A stretch of DNA of 64,000 bases from Photobacterium frigidiphilum (GCF_003025615.1 NZ_PYMJ01000030.1:19876-83875), one strand, 5' to 3'; shown: positions 27,590 through 37,284, counted from the first letter of the stretch. The notes: generated by a model not told the origin, from the letters alone. Made by a program: numbers and translations.

Positions 27590-28576
27590 TCACAACATGG
27601 CTTGTTTACTTAAAACGGTACTCACGACTTTTGCCGCTATGCGTGCCGTTTGATCTTCGTAATCAAACTCTGGGTTTAATTCAACAACATCTAATATTTT
27701 CACTTTTCCGCTGCTGATAATTCGCTTAAGCGCATACTCAACAATCGACCACTCAACCCCTTGAACCCGCGACAAATTAACACCTGAAGCGACAGTTGCA
27801 GAAAAAACCGACAGATCAAAACTAATATGTATATAATCAATCTCGCTCAAGAAACGATCAATCTTATTCTGCACAATCTTTTTATTTCGCATCGTCATTT
27901 CTTTATCTAATAGCCAATGACAACCTAATTTCTCTGCATATTCAAATGATGATTGTGAATTAGTTCGATTGCATATACCTAAACCTAAATAATGGAAAGG
28001 ACGATGATGCTCTGTACAATAACTCGCAATAGAATGGAATACTGATCCGACTTTTGGCGATAATGTTGGTCGTAATTCGAAATGTGCATCGAAATTAATA
28101 ACCCCTACTCGAGCCTGACGCCCTTTCTCTTCATTATTATCATTAAGCTGATGTGCAATATGTTTTGGTTGATTAACATAATCAGACAGCGCTTGATAAC
28201 TAGAAATTGATATTTCATGCCCACCACCCAATATGACAGGGAAATGACCTTTATCAAAAAAACCGACTATTTTCTGATATTGCAAAGCTTGTAATTCATT
28301 AAATTCAAGCCCATCGAGTTCATCAATAATGCCCGCATCATACAATGGAAAAGAAGGTGAACCTTTATACTCTTTTTTTAGCGCCCGGCAGATACTCTCA
28401 GGTCCGTCACTATCACCTAAACGGCCACGGTAACGACCAAGGCTCAAGTCTGAAGCAACACCCAATAATACCGCACCAACCTGAGACTGTTCAGTGTAAG
28501 AACGAAAAGTTGTTGAACTATGGTAACTATTAGGAATAACTCGAACAAACCACTGATTTAACTGTTTAAAAAACAT
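27590..28576 (-). CDS. Arginase-family protein, formimidoylglutamase-like, with altered metal ligands
   Basis: A 328-residue ureohydrolase-fold protein most like formimidoylglutamase. GGGHE and NFDAHFE are present, so the first His, Asp and His ligands remain. But the fourth ligand of DAHxD is Glu, and in the later SFDLSVF segment the second Asp of DxD is Ser; the usual PxxAPG is TVASG. Two of six manganese ligands are thus changed, so catalysis is doubtful. It is 31 bases after an IclR regulator gene, away from hut genes. It may bind a ligand or use a different metal state. Confidence 0.75.
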   Translation of the reverse strand: MFFKQLNQWFVRVIPNSYHSSTTFRSYTEQSQVGAVLLGVASDLSLGRYRGRLGDSDGPESICRALKKEYKGSPSFPLYDAGIIDELDGLEFNELQALQYQKIVGFFDKGHFPVILGGGHEISISSYQALSDYVNQPKHIAHQLNDNNEEKGRQARVGVINFDAHFELRPTLSPKVGSVFHSIASYCTEHHRPFHYLGLGICNRTNSQSSFEYAEKLGCHWLLDKEMTMRNKKIVQNKIDRFLSEIDYIHISFDLSVFSATVASGVNLSRVQGVEWSIVEYALKRIISSGKVKILDVVELNPEFDYEDQTARIAAKVVSTVLSKQAML

Positions 28577-28606
28577 TGTGCCTCCTAATATAGCCGGACT
28601 ATTGCA

Positions 28607-29356
28607 TTACCATTCAGGAGGCAACATTCGAGCAGCTTGTAATACAGCAAATATGATGCTGTTTTTTTTATTATTAATGCGTTCTTCAGGCGCCATTACA
28701 CTAATGGCACCCACCACTTTTTTATTCAAAAATACTGGAGCACTCACACTGGATACACCCAGATCAAATTCAGACGTACTTAACGCATAACCTTCTTTTT
28801 TAATACATCGCAATTCATTGAACCACTTAGCTTTTTCATGCTCATCCACAATGCCAAAATGCGTTAACGTACTGAGTAATCGCTTCTCATTAAATTGCGC
28901 TAATATTACTTTTGATGAGGCACCTAAAATAAGCGGCTGGCTTTGGCCTTGCTGATAACTACACCTTAACGCATAAGGGCTATCTACCATTTCGACACAT
29001 AAAGCATTAAACCCAACGGGAACCATATAAGCCGACATCTCGCCGGTTTGATCTTGTAAGCGCTTTAGTACAGGTCTAACCCCTTCAGACAAAGGCGAAA
29101 ACGTATGAAAATTACGCATTAGTTGCAGCGCAGCAGGACCAACCGTATAGCGCTTACCACTCGGTTGCTCTTCAATAAAATTCCATTCACGAAGCGTGGC
29201 TATGTAGCGATATACAGAACTCACTGGCGTATCTGTCTGTTCACTGATCATCTGTGCTGATAGCGGTTCAGAAGATGAGGAGATCGTCAGTAAAATTTGT
29301 AATAACCGTTGATTTGGGCTCAAGAGATTTCTACTCGATGTTGTCTTCTCTAACAT
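28607..29356 (-). CDS. IclR-family regulator
   Basis: A 249-residue IclR regulator with an N-terminal winged HTH (MISEQTDTPVSSVYRYIATLREW) and the C-terminal effector domain ending in ISVMAPEER. It precedes the arginase-like gene by 31 bases and is probably the first gene of that operon. Perfect palindromes upstream suggest that it controls its own promoter. The effector is unknown. Confidence 0.9.
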   Translation of the reverse strand: MLEKTTSSRNLLSPNQRLLQILLTISSSSEPLSAQMISEQTDTPVSSVYRYIATLREWNFIEEQPSGKRYTVGPAALQLMRNFHTFSPLSEGVRPVLKRLQDQTGEMSAYMVPVGFNALCVEMVDSPYALRCSYQQGQSQPLILGASSKVILAQFNEKRLLSTLTHFGIVDEHEKAKWFNELRCIKKEGYALSTSEFDLGVSSVSAPVFLNKKVVGAISVMAPEERINNKKNSIIFAVLQAARMLPPEW

Positions 29357-29388
29357 TTTTAATCCTCTTTAAAGCAAAACACAAACGC

Positions 29389-29409
29389 AATTCTCACCTG
29401 GTGAGAATT
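29389..29409. promoter_or_regulatory. IclR operator candidate
   Basis: A 21-base palindrome with arms AATTCTCACC/GGTGAGAATT around one central base, 33 bases upstream of the IclR start. A related weaker inverted repeat, TCTCA-N5-TGAGA, lies at 29433-29447. Confidence 0.65.
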
Positions 29410-29451
29410 TTAATGTTATTAATTCTTTATAATCTCAAATTATGAGAATGA

Positions 29452-29607
29452 GAATCAACTGACAATGAAATAGAGGGTCGATATTTTGATACGGATATTT
29501 TATCTTTTGAGCAAGCTAGTGATTTGAATAACCACTGTTATGTCAGTTATAGCGCTGTACGAGTAACCGGCATTTATGAGGTTAAACGTGTAGATAGCGA
29601 TTGCTAA
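29452..29607 (+). other. Open frame without start, possible gene remnant
   Basis: A 51-codon open frame in a 340-base stretch that is otherwise empty apart from the palindromes. It reads well as protein (EGRYFDTDILSFEQASDLNN, later YSAVRVTGIYEVKRVDS) but has no ATG, GTG or good TTG start. It could be a decayed 3' end of a gene or chance. No homologue is recognised. Confidence 0.25.
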
Positions 29608-29697
29608 TGAATAGTGGATTAAATTGTATTCATTCAACCCAAGTACACAGTATAATAGGCGGAGATCACGCTATAAATACCCGTTTTAGGAATCGCA

Positions 29698-30087
29698 ATG
29701 ATAGAAGAACAACAAAACAACCCGTTACATGGCCTTAAGTTAGAGGTTTTACTAACAGAACTTATCGACTTTTATGGCTGGGAGATCCTTGGAACTGCTA
29801 TGCGTTTTCACTGTTTTAACACCAACCCAACCCTAGAAGGTTGCGTTAAATTCTTTCGTAAAACAGAATGGGCTAGAGAGAAGTTAGAAAACTTTTACCT
29901 ATCTCGTTTTAAGCGTATGCCAAGAGCAAGTGAAGCAGAGTTTTCATTACCGCCTCGTAAGCGTATCTTTGCTGTAGGCGTTCTGCCACGAGAGCCAATG
30001 GTGTTGACTGTTGAATCAATTGAGCTTTCTCAAGCAAAAGCGGCTTCTGCCCATAAAGAAAGATCGCGTGCACCTCGACGTCGATAG
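29698..30087 (+). CDS. VF530-family DNA-binding protein
   Basis: A 129-residue protein. Residues 8-70 match the VF530 (DUF2132) family: DPLHG-like NPLHGLKLEVLLTELIDFYGWEILG, then CFNTNPTLEGCVKFFRKTEWAREKLENFYL. The C-terminal 55 residues are basic and end in RSRAPRRR, unlike the short family members, and may bind nucleic acid. AGGAA precedes the ATG. Confidence 0.85.
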   Translation: MIEEQQNNPLHGLKLEVLLTELIDFYGWEILGTAMRFHCFNTNPTLEGCVKFFRKTEWAREKLENFYLSRFKRMPRASEAEFSLPPRKRIFAVGVLPREPMVLTVESIELSQAKAASAHKERSRAPRRR

Positions 30088-30346
30088 ATTGATCTGATTG
30101 CGCTAAGCACTCAAGATATTCAAAATACGCTGACCATCTGGTTGGCGTTATTCCCCCTCCCTTTATCTCTTCAGTTTAAAACTACGCCACACAGCCGCCT
30201 TAGTATAAAACCTGATTTTCGAGTGTAGTTAGATACTATTTTAAATCGTCAGGTAGTTTAATGGTCAGATCAGTTGGGCAATATGCATTCTTAGGGCTAT
30301 TATAAATGTTCAACTAATCATTAACCTGAAGTGTGCCCCTTTTACG

Positions 30347-31108
30347 ATGAAATTACATAAATTAGACGGTTATATTCAATCCATTTATTTAGTTGAGTAT
30401 AAAGATAAACTGCTATTACTCGATGGCTGTAGCCGAGCGGATATACCTGTTTTAAAGCACTTTATTATTAGAACACTACAAAGACCAATGAGCGATCTTA
30501 ACCTGATCATTGTTACCCACATGCACCCTGATCATGCTGGGGCGGCACATAAACTACGAACTTTAACAGGCTGTAAAATTGCAGCAGCGAATGTGCCAGG
30601 TCAATGGTATAACGGGCTTGAAGGGGTGCTCATGCATTTAACCGACATGCTACTCGCCAAATGGGTGGCAAAGCGCATGAAGAAACCACGCCGCAATATC
30701 TGGTATTCGAGTAAGCTAAAAACAGACTATAAGCTTAACGATGGTGATGCCTTACCCAATTTTCCTGACTGGGTCGCTCTTGCTACTCAAGGTCATACCG
30801 ATAGGGATATATCGTTATATCATATTCCAAGTAATCGTGTTTATGTGGCAGATTTAATGGTAAAAGTAAAAGGTAACTATATTCCACCCTTCCCTGTTTT
30901 TTATCCTAATCGCTACCGTAATTCATTACATAAAATTATCGCCTTAAAGCCAGATTCCATTATTCTCGCTCATGGTGGTGAAGTACAACCTTCAGAACAA
31001 GAATTCCAACACTTATTGAATTGCGCCCCCAAAGTACCCAAAACTCACTGGCGATCGGTAAAAATGAAAGTAAGCCGAGCACTAAAATTAAACTGTTCAG
31101 TTCAGTAA
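30347..31108 (+). CDS. MBL-fold metallo-hydrolase
   Basis: A 253-residue metallo-beta-lactamase-fold protein. The zinc motif is THMHPDHAG; a second histidine lies in TQGHTDRDISLY, and D-L-M and H-G-G supply the remaining ligands. The C-terminal 30 residues are rich in lysine and arginine. Family members are glyoxalase-like or quorum-quenching hydrolases; the substrate is not clear. It is transcribed alone. Confidence 0.82.
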   Translation: MKLHKLDGYIQSIYLVEYKDKLLLLDGCSRADIPVLKHFIIRTLQRPMSDLNLIIVTHMHPDHAGAAHKLRTLTGCKIAAANVPGQWYNGLEGVLMHLTDMLLAKWVAKRMKKPRRNIWYSSKLKTDYKLNDGDALPNFPDWVALATQGHTDRDISLYHIPSNRVYVADLMVKVKGNYIPPFPVFYPNRYRNSLHKIIALKPDSIILAHGGEVQPSEQEFQHLLNCAPKVPKTHWRSVKMKVSRALKLNCSVQ

Positions 31109-31300
31109 CATACCTGTACTAGTTGCACCTATATCACTGATTTTTTCTGTTACCGCCTATCTCTCTGCGTTTCATCGATTGATGTTTATTCGTCTAACTA
31201 TCGACTCTCTTTTTTCATTAAATGGCGTATAAAGGTAAAAAAGGATTCACCGAATTGGGCAAACTGCACCTGTCTGATAATTACTGTTTCGGAGAATCAA

Positions 31301-31627
31301 ATGAAAAAATATATTCCTATTCTTGGTCTTAGTGCGATTTTATTAAGTTCGTTTTCAGTTCAAGCCGCCCTATTCAGCGATGCCGCAAAACTAGGAGCTA
31401 ATGCTGGAGCAATGGAATATTGTAAAAATATCGACTCTAGCGATTCTTCTAAATACAACTTACTGAAAATTCGTACATTAAAAGAATATGATCGTTTAGA
31501 CAGTGGCGACCGAGCAAAAGCCCTTATTTATCGAAAAAGTGCTGAAGATAAAGGTATTTACCTTAATGATCCTTTAGATAAAAAGCGCTGCCAATCAATA
31601 CGACGTACCCTGCACCTTACGCTTTAA
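31301..31627 (+). CDS. Hypothetical secreted protein
   Basis: A 108-residue protein with a clear signal peptide (1-22, ending VQA) and a mature domain with two cysteines (EYCKN and KKRCQS) that may form a disulphide. GGAG precedes the ATG. It is likely periplasmic; no family is recognised. Confidence 0.7.
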   Translation: MKKYIPILGLSAILLSSFSVQAALFSDAAKLGANAGAMEYCKNIDSSDSSKYNLLKIRTLKEYDRLDSGDRAKALIYRKSAEDKGIYLNDPLDKKRCQSIRRTLHLTL

Positions 31628-31647
31628 TTTGCCAAGCTATAAAGACA

Positions 31648-32109
31648 TCATTCACCCGTCAAAAAGATATCATCGCGAATAAGCTTCTTACATAAAGACA
31701 GAATTAACCCTCGCTCTTGTGTTGTTAACGGTGAGTAAAAGTCGTCGACAAGCGCACTCAGTTGCTGGTGCGCTTTGTCTTTCACTTCAACCCCTTTTTT
31801 GGTTAATACAAGGTAACGGGCTTTCTTATTCAGCTCACTTTTACGCACTTCAACCAAATCACGTTTAATGCAGTTATCCACTAAACGCTTAGTCACCGAG
31901 CGTTCACGACGTAATGCTTCTGCTAATGCTTGCTGAGGTACTTCACCCAAATGCGCCAGTACTCGCAATGCACCCAGCATTTCCAATGTAATATCACACT
32001 CTATCGCCAATGTTTGGTTAGCAATGGTTCTAAACTGTTTATAGGCTAAACCCAACATGAAAGATGTGTTGTTCTCTAACTCTGGAATCATTGTAATTGG
32101 CTTGGTCAT
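31648..32109 (-). CDS. MarR-family regulator
   Basis: A 153-residue winged-helix MarR protein (LAEALRRERSVTKRLVDNCIKR as recognition region, then LTKKGVEVKDKA). The internal ATG is chosen, since the upstream frame has no family-like N-terminus. It is the last gene of an HlyD-DUF2955-MarR operon and a MarR-like palindrome lies in front of the first gene, so it probably represses this efflux operon. Confidence 0.88.
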   Translation of the reverse strand: MTKPITMIPELENNTSFMLGLAYKQFRTIANQTLAIECDITLEMLGALRVLAHLGEVPQQALAEALRRERSVTKRLVDNCIKRDLVEVRKSELNKKARYLVLTKKGVEVKDKAHQQLSALVDDFYSPLTTQERGLILSLCKKLIRDDIFLTGE

Positions 32110-32141
32110 GGTTATCTCATACTTCATTAAGTGCTGCGACG

Positions 32142-33173
32142 TTATGTTAACGAAGCAATTTGATTCACGCGCGTTTTTGTAAGGGTATAAACAATAAATA
32201 ATATACCTAAAGTCACTGTAAGTTCCCATGCTCGTAAGAAGGTACTTTCCAAACCTAGGGTATTATTTCCAATATACAGCTGAATCGGTAACATGGTGGC
32301 CAACAATGCATCACCATGAATGTCTTTTGATACGCCTTCAGAGGTCACCATTAATTTTGCGATAATAAAAACGGTCAATCCTAATCCTAATACGTAATAC
32401 CCTATAATGTTTTGGTGCCCAGCCATAAATATCGTGAAAACAACAGCAACTGCACAGCCACCTACCTGAGTGATAAAACGGCGCTCGACAACATCAATAA
32501 ATTTACTGCGTGAAAACTGCGTTGCAGCAGCAATAACAGGCACCATACAGAATGTGGCTGAAATTAAATCCACAATCATTAAAAATGCTAACCCGCAGCC
32601 AATTAATCCCATTGATACCAAGCGGTTTTGATACGTAACATATTGTGGTGTAAATACTGGTGGCTTGTTGCCTTTTTTCATGGGAAATATCCATACCATC
32701 ACTTTTGTCACGATAATCGTAATGATCATGGATAAGAGTATTTCTCGGATACGATCTGGCATATCCATTGTCGTTGTTTGTGCAAATACGACAACCAAAA
32801 TCCAGTTAAATGTCGGCATTAACATTCCACCTAATTTTGCAGGTGTATTTGCACGACGTCGTAACTGATCGATAAAAATAAGGCTTATTGTCCATACAAT
32901 AAAAGGATGATCTTGAAACACTTCAACGACGAGTAACGCCGTTGATGCAGCAAGAAAAGTGGGCGCAAACATTTTCACTAGCCCTTTAAGCGAATAGTCT
33001 TTTGCTTTTGTCATCACAATTGATGGATATAATGCTAAATATACAGCTGAGTCTAAATCCAACAACTTTCCAGCTAACATACAAATTGTGATAGTAAAGG
33101 CGATTCTAAGCGCTTCATTCGTGCTAGCACTAAAGCCACCACCAGTACTCAAATTAGGCATTATTTTTGACAT
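32142..33173 (-). CDS. DUF2955 membrane transporter component
   Basis: A 343-residue, about 9-10-helix membrane protein of the DUF2955 family (fusaric-acid-resistance/FUSC-like). It follows the HlyD-type adaptor with 28 bases between and precedes the MarR gene. Likely the inner-membrane pump that works with the adaptor for aromatic or weak-acid toxins. Substrate unknown. Confidence 0.82.
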   Translation of the reverse strand: MSKIMPNLSTGGGFSASTNEALRIAFTITICMLAGKLLDLDSAVYLALYPSIVMTKAKDYSLKGLVKMFAPTFLAASTALLVVEVFQDHPFIVWTISLIFIDQLRRRANTPAKLGGMLMPTFNWILVVVFAQTTTMDMPDRIREILLSMIITIIVTKVMVWIFPMKKGNKPPVFTPQYVTYQNRLVSMGLIGCGLAFLMIVDLISATFCMVPVIAAATQFSRSKFIDVVERRFITQVGGCAVAVVFTIFMAGHQNIIGYYVLGLGLTVFIIAKLMVTSEGVSKDIHGDALLATMLPIQLYIGNNTLGLESTFLRAWELTVTLGILFIVYTLTKTRVNQIASLT

Positions 33174-33201
33174 AGCATCCCCTTATACACACTCTTTACA
33201 A

Positions 33202-34254
33202 TTAATAGATATAGCGAAAATAAGCGACTAACTGAATCCAGCTATAACCGATAGCATCAATCAAACCATTGCCATTTTTGACAATAACACTCGCCTTAGA
33301 GCCTGAAATTAATGCAGAGTCGACACCATCAACCTGAATACGTGTACGGATTTTTTGCTGCTCTCTAATCCAACGGCTGTCATTGGTAACGTCTGATAAC
33401 ATGCTGTTCTGACTAGATGCGTCATATATAGCACTATCACGGTTAATAACCTGTCCTTCAAACAATTGACCGGGCATCGCATCGAAAGCAATTAGCACAG
33501 AGGTACCAACCATTAAGTGTGAAATACCTTTTTCATTAAAATCGGCTTTTAACCAACTATTTGCTTCATTAACCAAAAACATGGCGACGGTACCTTTATT
33601 CATATAAGTACCCGCTTGAAGCTGTAAGTTACTCACAGTGCCATCAATTTTAGCGACAACAACCGCATGCGATAAATCCAGCTCTGCTTGTTCTAACTTG
33701 GCTTTTGCCAATTCAACCGCAGCATTATTATCTTCCGTCGCAAGCTCTGCCTGAATACGTAAACTATCAGCACGCGCAGATTGAACAACCCTTTCAGCAA
33801 CGCTGTCATTCATTTGCACATCATCAAATTCTTGTTGGGTGATCAAACCTTTTGATAACAGCGATTGGTAACGTGTCAATTTTGTTTTGGCGTTCTGCCA
33901 TTCAATTTTTCGCTGCGCTAATGTTTGGTTAGCCGCTTGTAGTTCTTGCCACTTTGCTGAGTTCGATTCTTGTACTTGATGTAACTCAGCTTGTGATTGA
34001 CGTACCGCTAATTCATAGCTGCGACTATCAATAGAAAACAAAACATCACCCGCTTTTACTGTTTCACCATTTTCAACATTTACCTTCGTAACAACGCCTG
34101 TTACTTCCGGGGCAATATTTGCGACCGTTTTTTGCATACTTGCTTGAGTCGTAAAAGGGGCAACATTGTCAGAAGTGATAAGAAAAGCAGAAAACCCAAT
34201 GGTGACACTTAGAACTACATAGATGGCGTATTGATAAATTTTATCTTTTTTCAT
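33202..34254 (-). CDS. HlyD-family membrane fusion protein (EmrA-like)
   Basis: A 350-residue periplasmic adaptor with an N-terminal membrane anchor (about 10-28), a biotinyl-lipoyl-like domain split by a long coiled coil (about 80-190) and beta-barrel segments (ANSWLKADFNEKGI). First gene of the efflux operon; the operator-like palindrome lies 49 bases upstream. It links the DUF2955 pump to an outer-membrane channel not present here. Confidence 0.88.
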   Translation of the reverse strand: MKKDKIYQYAIYVVLSVTIGFSAFLITSDNVAPFTTQASMQKTVANIAPEVTGVVTKVNVENGETVKAGDVLFSIDSRSYELAVRQSQAELHQVQESNSAKWQELQAANQTLAQRKIEWQNAKTKLTRYQSLLSKGLITQQEFDDVQMNDSVAERVVQSARADSLRIQAELATEDNNAAVELAKAKLEQAELDLSHAVVVAKIDGTVSNLQLQAGTYMNKGTVAMFLVNEANSWLKADFNEKGISHLMVGTSVLIAFDAMPGQLFEGQVINRDSAIYDASSQNSMLSDVTNDSRWIREQQKIRTRIQVDGVDSALISGSKASVIVKNGNGLIDAIGYSWIQLVAYFRYIY

Positions 34255-34302
34255 TTTTGTTACCTATACAACAATATTTCGACACGAGAAGTGTACTCCT
34301 TT

Positions 34303-34320
34303 TTGTTGCAGATGCAACAA
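34303..34320. promoter_or_regulatory. MarR-type operator palindrome
   Basis: TTGTTGCA-GA-TGCAACAA, perfect eight-base arms, upstream of the HlyD-DUF2955-MarR operon. Size and TTG/CAA ends are typical of MarR sites. Confidence 0.7.
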
Positions 34321-34501
34321 TAGTAAAATAAAAGAATCACCAGCAGTAACCATGAAAAAAGCAGTATTGGATTAAAAGCAGGATTAGATAGAAGAATAAG
34401 TCATGAAGTAAAACATTAATAATCAAAGTGATGGTTATGTACCATCACTCAAAATCTATAATAAATACGGTAATAAAAAACGAACATAATGATGCCGACA
34501 A

Positions 34502-35395
34502 TCACGTAAATATTTCGCTTTTCATATACGTTTTAAGCATTGAGCATACCGCTTGAAGTACAGGGCCTGATTGATGTCTTCTCGAGGTAATGCAATCTAT
34601 TGTGTTGATCCAACCATTCGGTTCATATTCTAGATTGAGTGATACCAATTTCCCTTCTCGTATGGCAGAAGCAGCCAAGCTTTCAGGAATAACCGCCCAT
34701 CCAATACCTTGCTGAGCAAGATGAAGTAGCATCAAATGGTTACTCGCATACCACGCTTTAATGCTTATTCCATAGCTAAACCAGAGCTCTTTACCTTGAG
34801 AAGATCGCTGCACAATCTGGCGATAGTTTCTTAAGTCCGTATCTTTCACACTTTTCAGACTTGATAACGGATGGCTGGGTGACACAACCGTTATGAATCG
34901 GTTATAACCCAACGTGAAAAAATCCATCTCGTTTTGCATCTTTCCATCAGCGTAGATAATACCGATTTGCGCAGTCCCCTCACTCACCATTTTTTCAACA
35001 TCAAAAGTAGAAGCAGAGACTATCTCAATATTGGTGATAGGAAATTGATCGGCAAGTTCACTTAACTTTTCTAACAGTTTTGCATCCACCAAACTTTCTT
35101 CAATAGCTAATACTAATTCGTGTTCATGTTGCTGATCGAGCGATGCTACCTTTTGATCAAAGTGAAGCTGTTGATGCAAGATAGATTTTGCAATTGGCAA
35201 TAATGCCGTGCCTTGTGCAGTAAGCACTGGAACATTACGGCTACGATCAAACAACTGTTGGTTTAGTGCAATTTCAAGGTTAGATACCGACTGACTTACT
35301 CCCGATTGTGCGCGTTTTAACTGCCTGGCAGCTGCCGAAAAAGAACCACACTCACACACGGCTACAAATATTTTAAGTTGTTCAAAGCTATACAT
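34502..35395 (-). CDS. LysR-family regulator
   Basis: A 297-residue LysR regulator with HTH FSAAARQLKRAQSGVSQSVS and effector domain to the end. It resembles the LysR gene at 21490-22371 (same SGVSQ recognition turn). It lies next to a second LysR gene in the same direction with a 33-base gap, so they may share a transcript. The target is not obvious. Confidence 0.85.
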   Translation of the reverse strand: MYSFEQLKIFVAVCECGSFSAAARQLKRAQSGVSQSVSNLEIALNQQLFDRSRNVPVLTAQGTALLPIAKSILHQQLHFDQKVASLDQQHEHELVLAIEESLVDAKLLEKLSELADQFPITNIEIVSASTFDVEKMVSEGTAQIGIIYADGKMQNEMDFFTLGYNRFITVVSPSHPLSSLKSVKDTDLRNYRQIVQRSSQGKELWFSYGISIKAWYASNHLMLLHLAQQGIGWAVIPESLAASAIREGKLVSLNLEYEPNGWINTIDCITSRRHQSGPVLQAVCSMLKTYMKSEIFT

Positions 35396-35427
35396 TTCTT
35401 CACCGTCTATTTGAGTTATTACTGATT

Positions 35428-36324
35428 TTACATTCTTTTACTGGCGGCATTTTGCAGCATATTATAAAAACATTTTGCTGCTAGCCCTGTTTTCACACCC
35501 TTGGGTAAGGTTAAGTGCAGAGGTACTTGGTAGCGCTCAGCATTTTCAATCTTAAGTACCACTATTTTATCGTTCGCACGACTTTTCACTATGTGCTCTG
35601 GTAAGCGACAAAATCCTACACCTTGCTCAATGGCACGAAAAGCATGATCGAAATTATCTACAGTAATACGTTGCTGTGATTTTAGCCAACCGACATCTTG
35701 CTTGCTGTTTCTGTCTGTTTCGCTGCCTAAATCCCTGATCACAATTTGACTGGTTGCAGACATATCAGTAAGGCTAAGAGAGGCCTTTTGCGCCAACGGA
35801 TGATGTGCCGCAACCACAGGAACCATAGTCGTAATACCAAAAGCTTCTGCAGGGTAATTTGTAATAGGCAGATTAATAATAGCGATATCCGCTTGTTCAC
35901 TGGTAACCATTTCTGTGGTTTTCGATAGTGACGTTTCCACTACCTGAATCGACGTAGTGCTATTTTGAGCTAAGTATTCCGCCATAGGCTGATACAACCA
36001 TTCCTGATCGCAAAGGTGATCGATCGCAATAGTGATCTCAGATTCAATCCCTTTCGATAGCTGCTCACTGATCACTTCCAGTTCATGCGCTTGATCTAGC
36101 AAAGTATTTGCACGACGCAATAATGACTTACCATCTTCTGTTAGCACAGCTCTGCGCCCTTGTACTTCTATCAGTGATATTCCCAGCTGCCCTTCAAGCT
36201 TTTTAACTGCATATATCAGCGTTGTATGGCTTTTGTTTAATACCACAGCTGCAGCCTGAATACTGCCAGCTCGATCTATTTCATACAGTGTCAGCCACTG
36301 GTCGAGCGTTGTCTTTAATCTCAT
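35428..36324 (-). CDS. LysR-family regulator divergent from ydhR
   Basis: A 298-residue LysR regulator with an atypical HTH turn (IQAAAVVLNKSHTTLIYAVKKL) and a standard effector domain. It is divergent from the YdhR-like gene 176 bases away, a probable target. Confidence 0.85.
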   Translation of the reverse strand: MRLKTTLDQWLTLYEIDRAGSIQAAAVVLNKSHTTLIYAVKKLEGQLGISLIEVQGRRAVLTEDGKSLLRRANTLLDQAHELEVISEQLSKGIESEITIAIDHLCDQEWLYQPMAEYLAQNSTTSIQVVETSLSKTTEMVTSEQADIAIINLPITNYPAEAFGITTMVPVVAAHHPLAQKASLSLTDMSATSQIVIRDLGSETDRNSKQDVGWLKSQQRITVDNFDHAFRAIEQGVGFCRLPEHIVKSRANDKIVVLKIENAERYQVPLHLTLPKGVKTGLAAKCFYNMLQNAASKRM

Positions 36325-36499
36325 TGGTCTAAATTTTCCACAGTTAATGGCAATATTATGAACTTTTCTGTTTATTTTTTATAGATAATAATAGACCCAA
36401 CAACAGAAAACACAGCCAACAAAATGGCTTATACCATTCGGTAAGTAACTGGTCAGATACTTGTCTAGACTGGTATTACTCAAATACGGAGAGACAACA

Positions 36500-36811
36500 A
36501 TGACAAAATTACTACAGGTTGATTTTGAGTTTAACGGTCCATTTGGTGAAGATATGGCAAATGCCTTCGTTGAACTTGCCGAATCTATTAACCGAGAACC
36601 AGGCATGATCTGGAAAATTTGGACTGAAAGTGCCAAAGATAAGTTGGGTGGTGGCATCTATCTGTTTGAAGACGAGGCCAGTGCACAGGCATACCTACAA
36701 ATGCACACCGCACGTTTACAGCAAATGGGAATAGGTGAAGTTCGCGGACACATCTTTGACATCAACCAACCGCTAACAGCAATCAATAACGGCCCTATCA
36801 ACCAGAGATAA
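36500..36811 (+). CDS. ydhR: YdhR-family putative monooxygenase
   Basis: A 103-residue dimeric ferredoxin-like-fold protein of the YdhR family, recognised by DFEFNGPFGEDMANAF, EPGMIWKIWTES and GGIYLFEDEASAQAYL. The start is the internal ATG after GAGAGAC; an upstream extension is not family-like. E. coli YdhR (about 101 residues) has the same length; a monooxygenase role is suggested for the family. It is four bases before a membrane protein gene and divergent from a LysR regulator. Confidence 0.85.
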   Translation: MTKLLQVDFEFNGPFGEDMANAFVELAESINREPGMIWKIWTESAKDKLGGGIYLFEDEASAQAYLQMHTARLQQMGIGEVRGHIFDINQPLTAINNGPINQR

Positions 36812-36815
36812 AATT

Positions 36816-37187
36816 ATGAATAACAAATCCTTTTTAACCCTGCATGGCTGTATATATCTAGTATTTGCACTGGCACTGTTTTTTATACCTGACCTGATAT
36901 GGCCGATGTATGGTGTGGAATTAAATGACCAATACGCCTATTTCCTTTCGCAACATACCAGTATCTTTCTGGGTGGTATCGCCGCAATTAGCCTGATGTT
37001 AAGAGACATCGGCCAGGGTGTGATCGCGAAGAAGCTGTTGCTCGCTTTAGTCATCACCAATGTTCTCGGTGTGATTATTACCGTCTATGCCGGTGTTAAA
37101 GGGATATTCGTTGGTTTTGGCTGGAGTGATCCCGCTTTCTTCACATTGCTTGCAATACTCAGTTTTCTACAACTTAAAAAGCAATAA
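36816..37187 (+). CDS. Small four-helix membrane protein
   Basis: A 123-residue protein with four hydrophobic helices, no recognised family motif, directly behind the ydhR-like gene, so probably co-transcribed. It may be a quinone-side or small transport component; nothing more can be said. Confidence 0.7.
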   Translation: MNNKSFLTLHGCIYLVFALALFFIPDLIWPMYGVELNDQYAYFLSQHTSIFLGGIAAISLMLRDIGQGVIAKKLLLALVITNVLGVIITVYAGVKGIFVGFGWSDPAFFTLLAILSFLQLKKQ

Positions 37188-37223
37188 ATCTGAGAGCTGA
37201 AACCGAAAGCTAAAATTGATAAG

Positions 37224-37284
37224 GCCTGCAGTTGAGTTCATATTTTTCACTAGAAAGAATCTAGAAAAAGAACCCATTGCAGGC
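37224..37284 (+). terminator. Possible terminator after ydhR operon
   Basis: Seven-base arms GCCTGCA/TGCAGGC enclose a smaller inner inverted repeat; TTTAAG follows. Weak T-run, so moderate support only. Confidence 0.35.
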
